Below, piece by piece: positions 10,491-21,825 of a DNA stretch of 64,000 bases. The stretch's first letter is position 1. Each line of letters starts with the position of its first letter. Origin of the DNA: Cololabis saira. Its lineage: Eukaryota; Chordata; Actinopteri; Beloniformes; Belonidae. A program made the position numbers and the translations under genes. The stretch covers positions 7,751,369 through 7,815,368 of the forward strand of contig NC_084597.1 in assembly GCF_033807715.1 (NCBI RefSeq), written 5' to 3'. The notes below the pieces were generated by a model. That model had not been told where the DNA came from, did no database searches, and saw only the letters and a program-made list of their open reading frames with translations.

Positions 10491-11250
10491 CAGTGGCGTC
10501 AATTCAGTGGAAGCTAAGGTATGGCAAGGTTACGAGTCACAGAACTTAACTAGAGTATCAATCAACACGTCCAGCAAATACTCATCACAGAAGTCTATGT
10601 AGCTTATCTGTGTGGTCAAGAAAACTGGAACTTTTTCAAATGCAGTCTCGCTCACTGCAAAAACTCAAAATCTTACCAGGAATATTTGTCTTATTTCTAG
10701 TTAAAATGTCTCATTTTTAGTCAAAAAAATCTCATTACTCTTAAAACAAGAGTCATCACCAGAAAAATAACTTGTTATTTGACCATTTTCACCTGTTTCA
10801 AGTAAATTGTCACTTGAAATAAGTAGAAAAATCTGCCAGTGGGACAAGATGTATCTTCTCATTACAAGCAAAACAATCTTGTTCCACTGGCAGATTTTTC
10901 CACTTATTTTAAGTGAAAATCTACTTGAAACAGGTGAAAATGGTTGTTTTTGAGTCTTGTCTTAAATTTAATGAGATTTTTTTTTACTAAAAATTAGATA
11001 TTTTAACTAGAAATAAGACAAATATTCTTGTTAAGACTTTGAGTTTTTGCAGTGTGTAATAACTAGGGAAATCGGTCATGTTGTTCTGATTTGCATTTGT
11101 AGTTATTCTATATGTATTAAGTAATAGAATAATCAATACAAATAGACACAGAGTAATTCCATAAATGTATTTAAAAAACAAACATTTACATTTTCCCTTG
11201 AAGCCAAGGTGTGGCGGTTGCCGTACCTTCATACCCAATTGACGCCCCTG
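10491..11250. mobile_element. hAT element with foldback core (copy 3)
   Basis: Left end CAGTGGCGTCAATTCAGTGG and right end CCCAATTGACGCCCCTG, flanked by a perfect 8-bp duplication TTCAGCCT (10483-10490 and 11251-11258). Inverted relative to 6790-7547. The core 10654-11054 is the CACTGCAAAAACTC palindrome. Confidence 0.93.
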
Positions 11251-11296
11251 TTCAGCCTGCAGTGCAACAGGCCCGAGGAGACTGACTGACCCCAAC

Positions 11297-11335
11297 CCCC
11301 CCAGGTCCCCCAGGTCCCCCAGGTCCCTCCCTGGT
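11297..11335. repeat. Short minisatellite, unit CCCCCAGGTC
   Basis: Four to five copies of a 10-bp unit in the DNA just right of the hAT element at 10491-11250. Confidence 0.7.
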
Positions 11336-11469
11336 TTCATCGCCAGAGTCTCTCAGGTCTCTAAGCCTCCCCTGGTACCAGCACCCAAATCTGACCCTTC
11401 CTTCCTCCACTACGCAGCATTGCTGCTCAGTTTACCCTCGTTCCTGTTCACAGGAAGGATCTGGTCGAC

Positions 11470-12780
11470 TTCAAAACTTTACAAATCATGCTCAAAGCAA
11501 ATCATCATCAGTTGCCACAAGACATCCAGAAGTTGTTTCAAATAAAAGAAAATAAACACAATCTCAGGGGAATATGCAATTTTAAAAAACAGCATGTACG
11601 AACAAACATCAAAACCCATTGTGTATCAGTGAAGGGAGTTAATCTGTGGAACAACTGTAAAGATGAAATGAAATCATGTAATTCCCCGCGGTAAGTTTAA
11701 ACGAATCTTTAAAATCAATACTCTGTATGGATACAAAACGGAAATGGACACATGAACTGACAGCCAGTGACCAAAGTGCCTTGCTCAGCTGAACCACTTT
11801 TTCTTCTTTTTCTTTTCTTTTATGCTTTTCTTTTAGAAGTTCTGTGAAATGAAGAAATGGTAAAAACAGAACATTAGAAGGGGTAGGACTAGAAAAGGTT
11901 TTAGAAACTTCATCCTACACCCTTTCAAACAGGAAATATTCATTTACATACATTTACATTTACATTTTGTTCTTCCTTCCTCTCATTTAACTCTCTACTA
12001 TAGTTTAATCTTCCCTCATCTTAATTACTGCAACATTGTTTGGGCTTCGACACATCCAACATATATTAATAAATTATTGATTATTCAAAAAAGGTTTCTC
12101 AGAATGATATCACACGCAAACAGATATGAGCCATCTGCTCCCCTTTTCATTAATAATTCATTATTATCAGTCAATAAAATTAACATTTTTAAAACATGTT
12201 TATTTATGTTCAAATTATATACAAGATCTTCCTTCTTCTTTTCATAATTTCTTTTGTGTTAATTCCGATATTCAACATCAATCTTTCATCACTTACAGAG
12301 GCCCCCACTTGTGGAATTCACTCAATAAATCTCTTAAATCATCACCATTCTTGCCAATATTCAAAAAACATTTAAAGAACTTTCTTATTGTTTCATCTTT
12401 ATAATGTTCATTATTTGATCTGAGTTACATTTTCTTGTGTTTTTTTGTTTTTTTTACTCTCCCTTGTGTAGCTTTGTTTTGTTTTTTATTCATATATGGA
12501 AAGGATTCTATATAAGCCACCAGGCTTCTTCCTTTCCTTGCATGTTATTTCATTGTTTTTCATTTTTGTGTTCATATTTGTCTTATATTGCTAAATAAAT
12601 AAACTAAAACTAAACCAAACTAAACTAAACATATAGATTTGTCTCTTTAATTTGCTTTGTTTTGCTTATGTTTTTTTTTTTCGGTATATACATTTTATGT
12701 ATTCTGATTATTTTCTTTTTTTTGTTTTTGTTTTAACCTGTTTGAATAAATAATTAAACGAAAACATCCCCAACAGAAGG
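11470..12780 (+). mobile_element. CR1/L2-group LINE 3' fragment with a nested LINE
   Basis: Coding remnant LQIMLKANHHQLPQDIQK, LFQIKENKHNLRGICNF and CVSVKGVNLWNNCKDE, the same C-terminal tail as at 23180 and 43800. Its 3' UTR is interrupted at about 11950 by another LINE fragment (to about 12630) and seems to resume with TTTGAATAAATAATTAAA near 12755. Breakpoints are approximate. Confidence 0.55.
11950..12630 (+). mobile_element. LINE 3' fragment (L2-like)
   Basis: Coding remnant with TYRGPHLWNSLNKSLKSS and FLPIFKKHLKNFLI ending at 12404, followed by a 3' UTR closing in CTAAATAAATAAACTAAAAC-type short repeats. Upstream, FNLPSS-like codons precede the frame, with stops, so it is dead. Confidence 0.55.
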
Positions 12781-13607
12781 TTCTCTCATCCACATGGCAG
12801 ATACGGTTGTGTGTCGTCCTTGGATGAAACGCAGCACAGATCAGGGTCATGTTCGCTTATCAGGCACGGGTGGCTCCCAAGTTACTGTAAATGGGAGTTT
12901 ATGTTGGCAATACGACGTCTTTTCTACATTAGACCTGTTTTTATCAGCGGAAACAGCTAAGAATATTGTAATTTGTTTATTCTGATCATAAATAAATGAA
13001 CATAGTATTTTTGGGGGGCTGATTGGAAGGATCCTACTCTGGAGTTAGAGTTAAAGTCAGCCAGTCATGGTTCAGCTTTTCCACTCTGAAGCCTGAAACA
13101 ACAAACGTTTGGGCTTTAAGCGGTCGCACTCTGTAGTTCGTGAAAGGTGGAGAAAAGAAACCTCTGCTTTCAGAGCAAATCTCCGCTGAAGGTTGGATTT
13201 TTGACACGTGACCTCAAGTACGGCGCGACCCAGACAAGGTTCATCAACCAGCCATCACTGATTCTGACTCCTCTTCCCATCAGATATATACACATTACAT
13301 GGTTTAGTTTCAGACTTCATCTAATCACTTTCAAGCTCATTTAAACCATATTTTTCTTTGTATATTATATGCAGTTTTTAGCATTTTAGGAAGTCATGTT
13401 TGATGTATCAATATTTATTTCTTCTCAGGTCATTAACATTTTTAATTTAAAGGAATAAAGTTAAAAGAATCAGGTAAAAATTCTAACGTTGAACCAAATT
13501 GAAATGTCTAAACATAAAAAAAAAAAAAGACGCCACAACTCACTGAAAAGTTCAGTAAATGTCAGAAAGTCCAAATAAAGTAAAAATTAAAAATAAAAAG
13601 GAGGGAT
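12781..13607. other. Intergenic sequence, nothing assigned
   Basis: A/T-rich with two short unsupported frames (12794-12985 and 13147-13344). No domain motif, terminal repeat or tandem repeat seen. Confidence 0.45.
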
Positions 13608-14155
13608 TGTAGCACCCTATAATGTAATAATTTCCTGAAAACGTAATAACGCCTGAAAATGTAAAAAATTTGCACTTAACTCATTTGAAAATGTAATAAA
13701 ATCCAATAATGTAATAACTTCACCTATAATGTAATAAAATATCCTGACTGATATCGTAATAACATTTTTACCGATAATGTAATACATTATTACATTATTG
13801 GGAATTTATTACATTTTCAGGTGGGTCTTTTTTTTTTTTTTTTTTTCCAAAACTGATAATGTAATACTTGACAAGTTTTTGTGTTTTAAGTATCTAATAA
13901 TGTTATATACGCTGGATTTGAAACACCAGAATGACTATTGGCTTAAATTGCAGACTTTGAGTACCATGTAATAAATTCCCAATAATGTAATAAGGTATTA
14001 CATTATCTGTAAAAATGTTATTACAATATCAGTCAGGATAATTTATTACATTATTGGGAAAGTTATTACATTATTGGGTTTTATTACATTTTCGATTGAG
14101 TTAAGTGCAAATTTTATTACATTTTCAGGAAATGATTACATTATAGGGTGCTACA
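13608..14155. mobile_element. Foldback element built of ATGTAATAA iterations
   Basis: Begins TGTAGCACCCTATAATGTAA and ends with the exact complement. Each arm repeats an AATGTAATAA or ACGTAATAA core with 8-20-bp spacers (CCTGAAAA, CACCTATA, CTGATATC). The spacer CCTGACTGATATCGTAATAA is mirrored at 14023-14040. Resembles 49735-50090 in its TGTWRCAMCC ends and GTAATAA units. No recognised transposase or convincing target duplication. Confidence 0.65.
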
Positions 14156-16106
14156 GGGTTAGTTCCACTTGCTCACATCTGTTCTCCGGTCATGGGGCTG
14201 GACATCGCAGGTTTTCCATCATCACACCCTTCCAGACTCCAGGACTGTTTTTTTCCAGCCGTGTGACCACTCTTTCCAGTCTTTCCAGTCGCAGTGTGTT
14301 ACATCCTTCTCCCGGACAAATCACAAAACCAGTTTCCATGAAGAGATGACAGTACAAGAGTTTCCCTTTCGGTTGTAATTTTCTCTGCCTTGACTCATCT
14401 GAAATGACTGATTCTGAAGCCTCTTTTAGTCAAAACACTCAGAAATGTGTAAAAAGATTGTTGAAAATATGTAAAAATAATCAGCAAGCCTGCAATCTTT
14501 GATATCTGAAATGATCAAATCATTAACAAATGTGTTGATGAGTCAGAGAAATTGTGCTCGGTACCGTGAGAGAGAACACGGTGGACCCTTGACGTTTGAG
14601 AAGCTCAAGGTTTAGATATTAATACGCCTGCCAACTTTGTTTTCCTCTTTTGTGTGCCTTTCACTTAACATCTTTAACCTTCGTCTGTTGTTAGGGTCGC
14701 CACCGACCCGTTCTTAGGTGTTAAATTCATAAAACTATCACAAAAATGCGCTTATTGCATCAAGGCTTTTGACTTTGTGAGGAACCTTTATTTCAACAAA
14801 ATAATATCCAACATTTTTTTTTCACTAAATTATAAAATGCTCTGGTTGAAATTGTTACCTTTTACTTTTTTTCCATTTCCTTGAAGTAAATGGGTCAAAA
14901 TTGACCCATAACACCATAGATGTTACTATAGTTAATAATATTAAAATGAAAAAATAAATGAAACAAATGTATTTAAGATATGTACCGTATTCTAATACCT
15001 CTCCGTAATAGCCAGGTAACACAACAACCTTTTATTTATTCATATGATTCTCTTGAGGCTCATTTTACCAGTTTTTAAAATTGAAATTAAGGGTTATACT
15101 GACAAAAAAAGGCCCAGAGTCCCATACCAAAAATATTAAAACCAATATTTTCATGGATAAGGAAGCCTAACAATGTAACCAAGAGATGAGAAACAAATTG
15201 GATGATGGATAATTGCTTTTAGTGTATTTTAGAGATAATTTAAAACGGGTCAAAACCGACCCGTTAACAGAGATGGTAACAGATTTCCTTTTATTTTTTT
15301 TCTTCGATATGTTTTGCAAGATAACAATTTTGATTCCATCTGAACCTGCACCAGCACAACCCTCAGTGGGGGGTATTTTTGTTTCTGTTATGGTTGTGAT
15401 ATACATTCTCAATGCAACATTGTTACTTTTATATTAATTGTGAAAAATAATTAAAAAAAAAAAAAAATTGTGCTTGAAAACCTTGAAATTCAATGAAGAC
15501 ATCTTAATTGTGAGAAATGTCAAAATTTGTTTATTACTTTCAAAAAGGCACATTTACTTTTTTATTTTACAGATTCTTCTTTCATAGGCCCCCAGGAGAA
15601 GATGCTTATTTTTTTTTTTTTTTAATTAAAACCACTATATGTTGCAATATTATTTATGAACACCAGGGGGAGGAGACAACTATTATCCTGACTCAGGTAT
15701 CTTCAATTCCTTTTATAACGAATTTAAGCTGTACTGTACATCCCTCAAGTATATGAACTTCAAATCTGCGAACAAACTGCTGAATTAATTACATTCAGTG
15801 TTATAAAGATTCAGATTTAAATGATGTATAAACGTACCAGAAGGAAATTATGACCGCAACATTTCTTTTATCCTCGTTTTCTTTTCAATTTAAGCTACAT
15901 TTATTTTATTTTTCATTATTTTGTAAAGTGTTTTTGTTCCTTATTTTCTATTTCTTATTTCATTAATTTGTCCACTCAGTACAGGCCTTTTCTAATGTGC
16001 CTTGTTGGTTTGTAAATTCAAGAATTTTCAATAAAAAGAAATCAAAAAATGTTATGTTGACTCAGGTGAGGAGCTACGAACTGAGGGGTAACCATGGTAA
16101 CCATGA
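14156..16106. other. Intergenic sequence, partly repeat-like
   Basis: No supported gene. 14640-15270 contains three imperfect palindromes of the form GGGTC-N5-8-GACCC (near 14695, 14890 and 15246) beside TTAACCTTCGTCTGTTG, resembling a decayed TTAA-type element. 15830-16055 is T-rich and ends in TTCAATAAAAAGAAATC, like a LINE 3' UTR. The remainder shows nothing I can assign. Confidence 0.4.
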
Positions 16107-16472
16107 GGCTAGATGACTCAAGGCGGAGTCTCCAGCGTTGTTCACCGGCGGCCATCTTGCCACAGGAGAGCTCGCTCACTCATAACATTGTGTTTAATGG
16201 TGCATTTACTGCTTAAACAACCTTAACTTGCTCAATTCTTGACAGATTTTCAAACAGTTTGGTTTGTCATGAACGTCAGAGATGTAGTTATGACACTGCA
16301 TACTTGTGAATAATTATAAACATTGAAAAACGTACTTTTGTATGAAAATAACAAGAAACAGATAGCTATGACATAGTATTTATATTAAATGAATATTTCT
16401 ATAGTATTCTTAGTAATATTTATATTTACATTATAACATATATACATATATTATTACCTTATAACATGTGTA

Positions 16473-16503
<31 letters not shown>

Positions 16504-16909
16504 TAACATTATAACATGTTATATATATATATACATACATACATACATACGTTATAAGGTAATAATATATGTATATATGTTATAATGTAAATATAAATAT
16601 TACTAAGAATACTATAGAAATATTCATTTAATATAAATACCATGTCATAGCTATCCGTTTCTTGTTATTTTCATACAAAAGTACGTTTTTCAATGTTTAT
16701 AATTATTCACAAGTATGCAGTGTCATAACTACATCTCTGACGTTCATAACAAACCAAACAGTTTGAAAATCTGTTGAGAATTGAGCAAGTTAAGGTTGTT
16801 TAAGCAGTACATGCACCATTAAACACAATGTTATGAGTGAGCGAGCTCTCCTGTGGCAAGATGGCCGCCGGTGAACAACGCTGGAGACTCCGCCTTGAGT
16901 CATCTAGCC
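16107..16909. mobile_element. Long foldback hAT element (copy 1)
   Basis: Inverted arms of about 390 bp: GGCTAGATGACTCAAGGCGG at the left and its complement at the right, with CGGCGGCCATCTTGCCACAG, AACTTGCTCAATTCTTGACA and TATCTGTTTC-type segments all mirrored. The loop holds TA- and CATA-type microsatellites (about 16460-16555). Same family as 40828-41582; the outermost CATAGACATATATAAA ends are degraded here into (TA)n at 16910-16935. Confidence 0.85.
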
Positions 16910-17214
16910 ATATATATATATATATATATATATATAATCTATGACCAAGACGACAGGTGTGGGCGGAGCCTCCAACTCGTAATTACAAAATCTGTCTAAT
17001 TTTGGATTAGTCAGGAATTAAAGCTCACCTGACATGTGAAATATCTACCACGTAAATCAACCAAAGAGAGAATTTATAATCCTCAAGCTTCTACAAAAAC
17101 ACATCACACAAAAAAAATCCATTATTCCTGCTGTCACAATTATATTAAGCCTTCTTTTTAATACGAAAAAGCGATGGTTTAAAATCAAGAGTACGTTTAA
17201 GAAATTCCAAATGC

Positions 17215-17639
17215 TTTATTTCTTTTAATACGTTCTCTTTTCCCCCCAAAATCAAGGGAGAGTAATGACCAAATACCTGACAGGAGAAAGATCAGGTAAG
17301 ATAAACATAATGCTGGATCAGATGTAGAAAGCACTGGTCCTCAAGACAAAGAAAATCAAATATGCATCTTAAAAGTGCAAAAAACAAAACAGAAACAGGG
17401 CAAGATACAATGACGGGGAGCTCCCAAGATGTTCTGAAGTCAGAGATAAAAGGCTGAAACAGTCCGAAGGAGGAGTGAAAGCTGTCCATTTCAGGGACAC
17501 AGTGACCTTTCCAACATTAAATCCTGTATAGTGCCACAATATCTAAAATGAAATGTAGTTAAGCAGTAACATCGAACCAGTTATGACGTAAAATTGGTTG
17601 TTTTTTTCTTGTGTTCATTGTGTTCATTGACCAGATTGA

Positions 17640-17671
<32 letters not shown>

Positions 17672-18565
17672 TGGAAGAAAAAAAATAAAACAGCTTCACA
17701 TTTTCAAACACTTTAAAAGTCCTTCATGGTACACTGGAACTCCTGTGCTCACTCAAAAGGAAAGACTATGCTGTAATTTAACAAGCAAAGCCAGAAAACT
17801 CTCGTTTGTGATTATTAGCCTCAAACAGTAAACCCCAACGTATATTTGGACCCTGATTGTGATTATTGATTATAGCCAGGCTGCATTTATTGCTAGTGCC
17901 ACTCCAGAGACCGGATACTGACTCAATGAAATTTAAAAAGGAAACTTTCCCGGAAGGGGGGGGGGGGTGTCAAAAGAAAATGCAGCATATCATCCAAAGT
18001 TGAGAGATTTTTCCTTTTTTTTTTTCTTCTTTTTTTAAATAAAAATACCACATCACATTTATCAACACACGATTTGATTCATTACAACCCAAGCAAAGCG
18101 GTAAGCAGACGGTTCAATGAGCTATTTGAGGGGGGAAGCCCCAGAAACCGTCCTCAAAACTTCAGCCCAATGCCGTTCCCGGCGCGGCTGATCAAAATCC
18201 ATACAATAATCAATAAACGCCGCGTTCAGACAGTCTTTGTGAAAGTGTCTTTTAGATCGGAGTCTTGCAAGTTCACACACTCGGCAAATCACATGCACAC
18301 TCTGTGCCAGCGTCGGTGAAGTTCCCAAGGAAGTGACATGATTTTGCAAAGTGTTCATCTTTTCTTCTTCATTTGTTTTGTTGAATTTACAATTAAAAGT
18401 AACAGAATGTGGAAAAAGGTTTCCAGAAGCACGTGTTTCTACCAATGCAAGCGGTTCTGCCATAGTTCATTGGTTGTGTCGGGTACTTCCAAAGGTGCAT
18501 GTCTGGGATGGCACACTGGATTTTTGCCATGTTGACATGCAAAGATGTTGTGGGGGGGGGAATAT

Positions 18566-18608
<43 letters not shown>

Positions 18609-18800
18609 CAAAAATGTAATAAAGAAAATCCTTGATATTAAAATAATAAAAAAAAAAAAAAAATTATAAAAAAAAAAATGGAGTCACCTTTTTTTCCTGA
18701 AAAAAAAAAAAAAAAAAAGATTAAAACATTACAAAATAATTTAAAATAATAACCCCCATTTTTTCTGATTAAAAAAAAAAATGTAAAAGTCACCTTTTCT

Positions 18801-18845
<45 letters not shown>

Positions 18846-19410
18846 CTGCACCGGGACCTCAATGGATGGTTGTGACGAACCTTTATTTTTCACCAGCAAA
18901 ACAACATATGAAATGACAAAAGTGCCCCACTGCAAATTTGCTTAAACAAAGTTAAAACAACAGACTGCAAAAGTGGGTTGTGTGGGTCTTTAGGGCCTCA
19001 GTTCCAATGGGGAGAAACAGTTTTGGCGGGAGAAACAGTATGAAATGCGGTTAGAACCGGCCATTTTTCTTCCCCGCCCCCCCTACTTGCAGAGATTAAA
19101 AAAAAAAAAAAAAAAAGAAAACACAAAAACATAATAACCAAAAAGTGACTAATAAATTAAAGAGGAGATTGAAGAGAACTGCTTAAACATGGTCTGTGTA
19201 TGGATATATATTTATATATATATATATTTATATAACTCTAAACTCGGTGTGTGAAACAAGAGTCCAGTTCTGACGGTGCCAGAAGGGAAAGTGATATCTG
19301 CGGGTGTTTGCCCCGCCTGGCCGCGGGGATCAGCTGCAGAGGGTTCAGACACTGGTCAAGGAGCGTCGCGTTGGCAGGCTTGGAGGTAATGACGAGTCGG
19401 AGGTCCGTTT
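17215..19410 (-). other. prrc2b: Probable prrc2b 3' UTR
   Basis: Inferred. Downstream of the stop codon the sequence is mostly single-copy in appearance down to about 17.2 kb, where AAATAAAGCATTTGG (signal at 17220-17215, minus strand) could serve for polyadenylation. Other AATAAA-like sites occur, for example 18887-18882. The stretch 18541-18842 has several A-tracts on the plus strand (U-tracts in the RNA), and 17644-17671 is another. The true end cannot be set from sequence alone. Confidence 0.35.
18567..18842. repeat. Cluster of poly(A) tracts
   Basis: Five A-runs of about 11 to 39 bases separated by short diverged pieces such as GGAGTCACCTTTTTTTCC and AAAGTCACCTTTTCTTG. The recurring GTCACCTTTT next to each run suggests local tandem duplication, not independent homopolymers. 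Confidence 0.8.
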
Positions 19411-19578
19411 TTATGCCTTGTTCTCTTCTACCTTGGTAACCTGGGGTTTGATGGGTCCAGTGCGTGCTGGTTTGGCTTGACCCGCGGAGGCCGGGGGCTC
19501 CTGGAGTTTGCTGGTCATTCCCCCGGATGCTGATTTAGATTCTCTCACTGCCTTGCGGACCTCGTGCAGTGTTTTACC
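19411..19578 (-). CDS. prrc2b: prrc2b terminal coding exon
   Basis: Acceptor CTTCCCATCAG|GGTAAA; the frame ends at TAA 19411-19413 after 55 codons. Encodes GKTLHEVRKAVRESKSAS, GGMTSKLQEPPASAGQAK and PARTGPIKPQVTKVEENKA. The C-terminus matches the vertebrate pattern MREVRKAV...TSKLQEP...RTGAIKP..VKVEESKA. Confidence 0.95.
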   Translation of the reverse strand, partial: GKTLHEVRKAVRESKSASGGMTSKLQEPPASAGQAKPARTGPIKPQVTKVEENKA

Positions 19579-19751
19579 CTGATGGGAAGAAGAGAGGAGG
19601 ACTTAGTGATGGACCAGATGACGCACAAGCTTCACATTTATACAGTTAAAACTGAACCGTCCAAAACAGTCAAGATTTATAATTATTATCCCTATAATAA
19701 TTGTTAGGGCTGTCAAAGTTAACGCGTTAATGAGTGCGTTTACATGGGAAG

Positions 19752-20370
19752 TAGGGCTGGGCGATATATCGAGATTTTAATATATATCGATATATTTTCA
19801 AACACGATATGGTACTAGACAATATCGTTTATATCGATTTAAAATTTTTTTTTTTTTTTTTTTTTTATGATTTTGATATAGCTTATTTTGTGACAAATTG
19901 ACTTGAATGTTTTATTTGAAATTTGCACAAATGTTTTGTTATTTGCACAACTGTCAACCTCAGTTGAAAAGTCTGCCTGTTTCTGTCTACATTGTATTAA
20001 TTGTACAGTGTATTTTAATTTAATTGTTATGCAGGAAAGGGATATTTGTTTTATTTTATTCAAGAAGCATTTTTATTCTATATATGCAGGCAGTTTATTT
20101 TTATTTCATTTATTTTATACATTTTGATATTGTGCAGACCTCTGTTAATAAAGGAACCTGTGTGACATTTGGCACGAGGCTTTGTATTAAAACTGACTGT
20201 TTTTTTAAGGGTTTTCCTCAGAAAAAAATGAAGCTAACAGAGATGCTATGCTATAATGCTTTGGGGGAAACCCCAATTATGGCACAGAAAAAATATCGAT
20301 ATATATAGAGTATCGCCATTCAGCTAGAAAATATCGAGATATGACTTTTGGTCCATATCGCCCAGCCCTA
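19752..20370. mobile_element. hAT element, TAGGGCTGGGCGAT family (copy 1)
   Basis: Ends TAGGGCTGGGCGATATATCG and CATATCGCCCAGCCCTA, flanked by a perfect 8-bp duplication ATGGGAAG (19744-19751 and 20371-20378). Nearly identical to 37700-38333 and 60897-61505. Small frames of 74-94 residues recur in all three copies but show no domain, so I take them as chance. Confidence 0.93.
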
Positions 20371-20571
20371 ATGGGAAGTTTAATTCCTCTTTAATTCAGA
20401 ATTAAAATTAAATCCGATTTAAAAATGAGTAAAAATTGCAATGTAAACACCTAATTCCAAATGAAAATGACCATTCCAAATTAAACTTAATTCCGAAGTG
20501 GCTGGTTTATTCCGATTTTAAATCCGAATAGAATAATTCCGCGATCATGTATTCACTCATTCCGCTTTAAA

Positions 20572-21399
20572 AGGAGACCTATTATGGCATCTAATACCCA
20601 TTTTAAACAGGCCTTGAATGTCTTAAAACAAGCTTTTGATTGTTTTTGCTAAATAAATTAGAAATTCAGCCTCTAAACCATGTCTTTATCTTCCCAGTCT
20701 CTAACCTCTTTATCTATGCAGGATTCTGAGTGGGCGGGGCTATGATAATGAGGCTCTGTGCTGATTGGCTGCCGAATGATGCGATACACCGCTACGAAAA
20801 AATGGCGGAAGCTCCGGCCGGCGGACTTAGTTGTGGGCGTGGTTTCACGCATCGGAGGCCAAGCGATGTAAATCGCATTCTGGTTACGTAACGACGGGAG
20901 CAGAATCTTATTGGCTCGTAGATCCACATCACACTGGACGGCTCATCCGGGCGGCTGTACAGACACTGCAGAATCTGGTTCCTCCTTCTCTGAGTTGGCA
21001 GGCTGAGGGGAAACCACTTTATATATGTTAAAAGGAGCATGAGGCTCCTTTTAAGAAATGAGACTCTCTAGCGCCACCCTTCACCACGACGGCCGTTGGG
21101 GGTACTGCAGCCAACAGTGAAGCCGGCACGGGAGAACGGGGAGAACGCGCATGCAGCGTCATGTGACGTCACATCCACAGGACAGCGCGGGAAATTCGGG
21201 ACCGAATTGCAGCACATTTTGCAGCACACAGCCTGTTCAAGGAAACGGACAGATACACTAGAGGGCTCATTCTTTTTGATTTGGAACGCTTCATCTGACA
21301 TTATTACTAGAAAACTTAAAACGTATACAATTTTTTTTCATAAATCCTGCCTCAAGCTCCTTTAACGCAAGAGAAAACGTTTTTCATAATAAGTCCCCT
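20572..21399. mobile_element. TTAA-flanked element, AAGGAGACCTATTATG family (copy 1)
   Basis: Ends AAGGAGACCTATTATGGC and CATAATAAGTCCCCTT with TTAA at 20568-20571 and 21400-21403. The interior has a GC-rich block (CGGGCGGCTGTACAGACACT) shared in inverted order with 52187-53038. Non-autonomous. Confidence 0.85.
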
Positions 21400-21539
21400 T
21401 TAAATTAATTCCGGTCTTTCTTTCTGCTCGTTCCCTCGCCCGTCTGTCTCCATGACGCTTATATTCCGCGCTGGGCTGGTTTTCCAAACAAAGTTTCAAG
21501 ACGGCAGCACGCAGTAAACAGTGGTCAAGTATGGAGGAT

Positions 21540-21825
21540 TTTTGGTGCCAAAATTAAATAAATAAATACATCTTTAATTAATTAAAATGGGAATGAAATA
21601 TATCATTAATTAATTAAATGTGTCATTAATTAATTAAATGCTGAAATAATAAATATATTTTTTTTTACTTAAAATGAATTGTATTTTAATTAATTAATGA
21701 CATATTTCATTCTAATTTTAATTAATGAATGACACATTTAATTAATTAATGATATATTTCATTCCCAATTTAATTAATTAATGATGTATTTATTTATTTA
21801 ATTTTGGCACAAAAAATTCTCCATA
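21540..21825. mobile_element. ATTAATTAAT foldback (copy 2)
   Basis: TATGGAGGATTTTTGGTGCC at the left and GGCACAAAAAATTCTCCATA at the right, with arms built of ATTAATTAATTAAAT blocks. The short sequence GTCAAG lies on both sides (21534-21539 and 21826-21831). Same family as 5654-6016, but with a 6-bp rather than 90-bp flanking duplication. Confidence 0.85.

Noticed and set aside
14640..15270. A complete piggyBac-type element marked by GGGTC..GACCC palindromes
   Set aside because: Only one TTAA-like end with a partial terminal match is visible; no opposite end or duplication could be found, so it is mentioned only as repeat-like sequence.
19839..20308. Recurring 74-94-residue frames in the TAGGGCTGGGCGAT elements (also at 37902-38290 and 61042-61363)
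   Set aside because: They recur because the elements are nearly identical; composition is A/T-driven, with no motif, and the frames differ in length by indels between copies.
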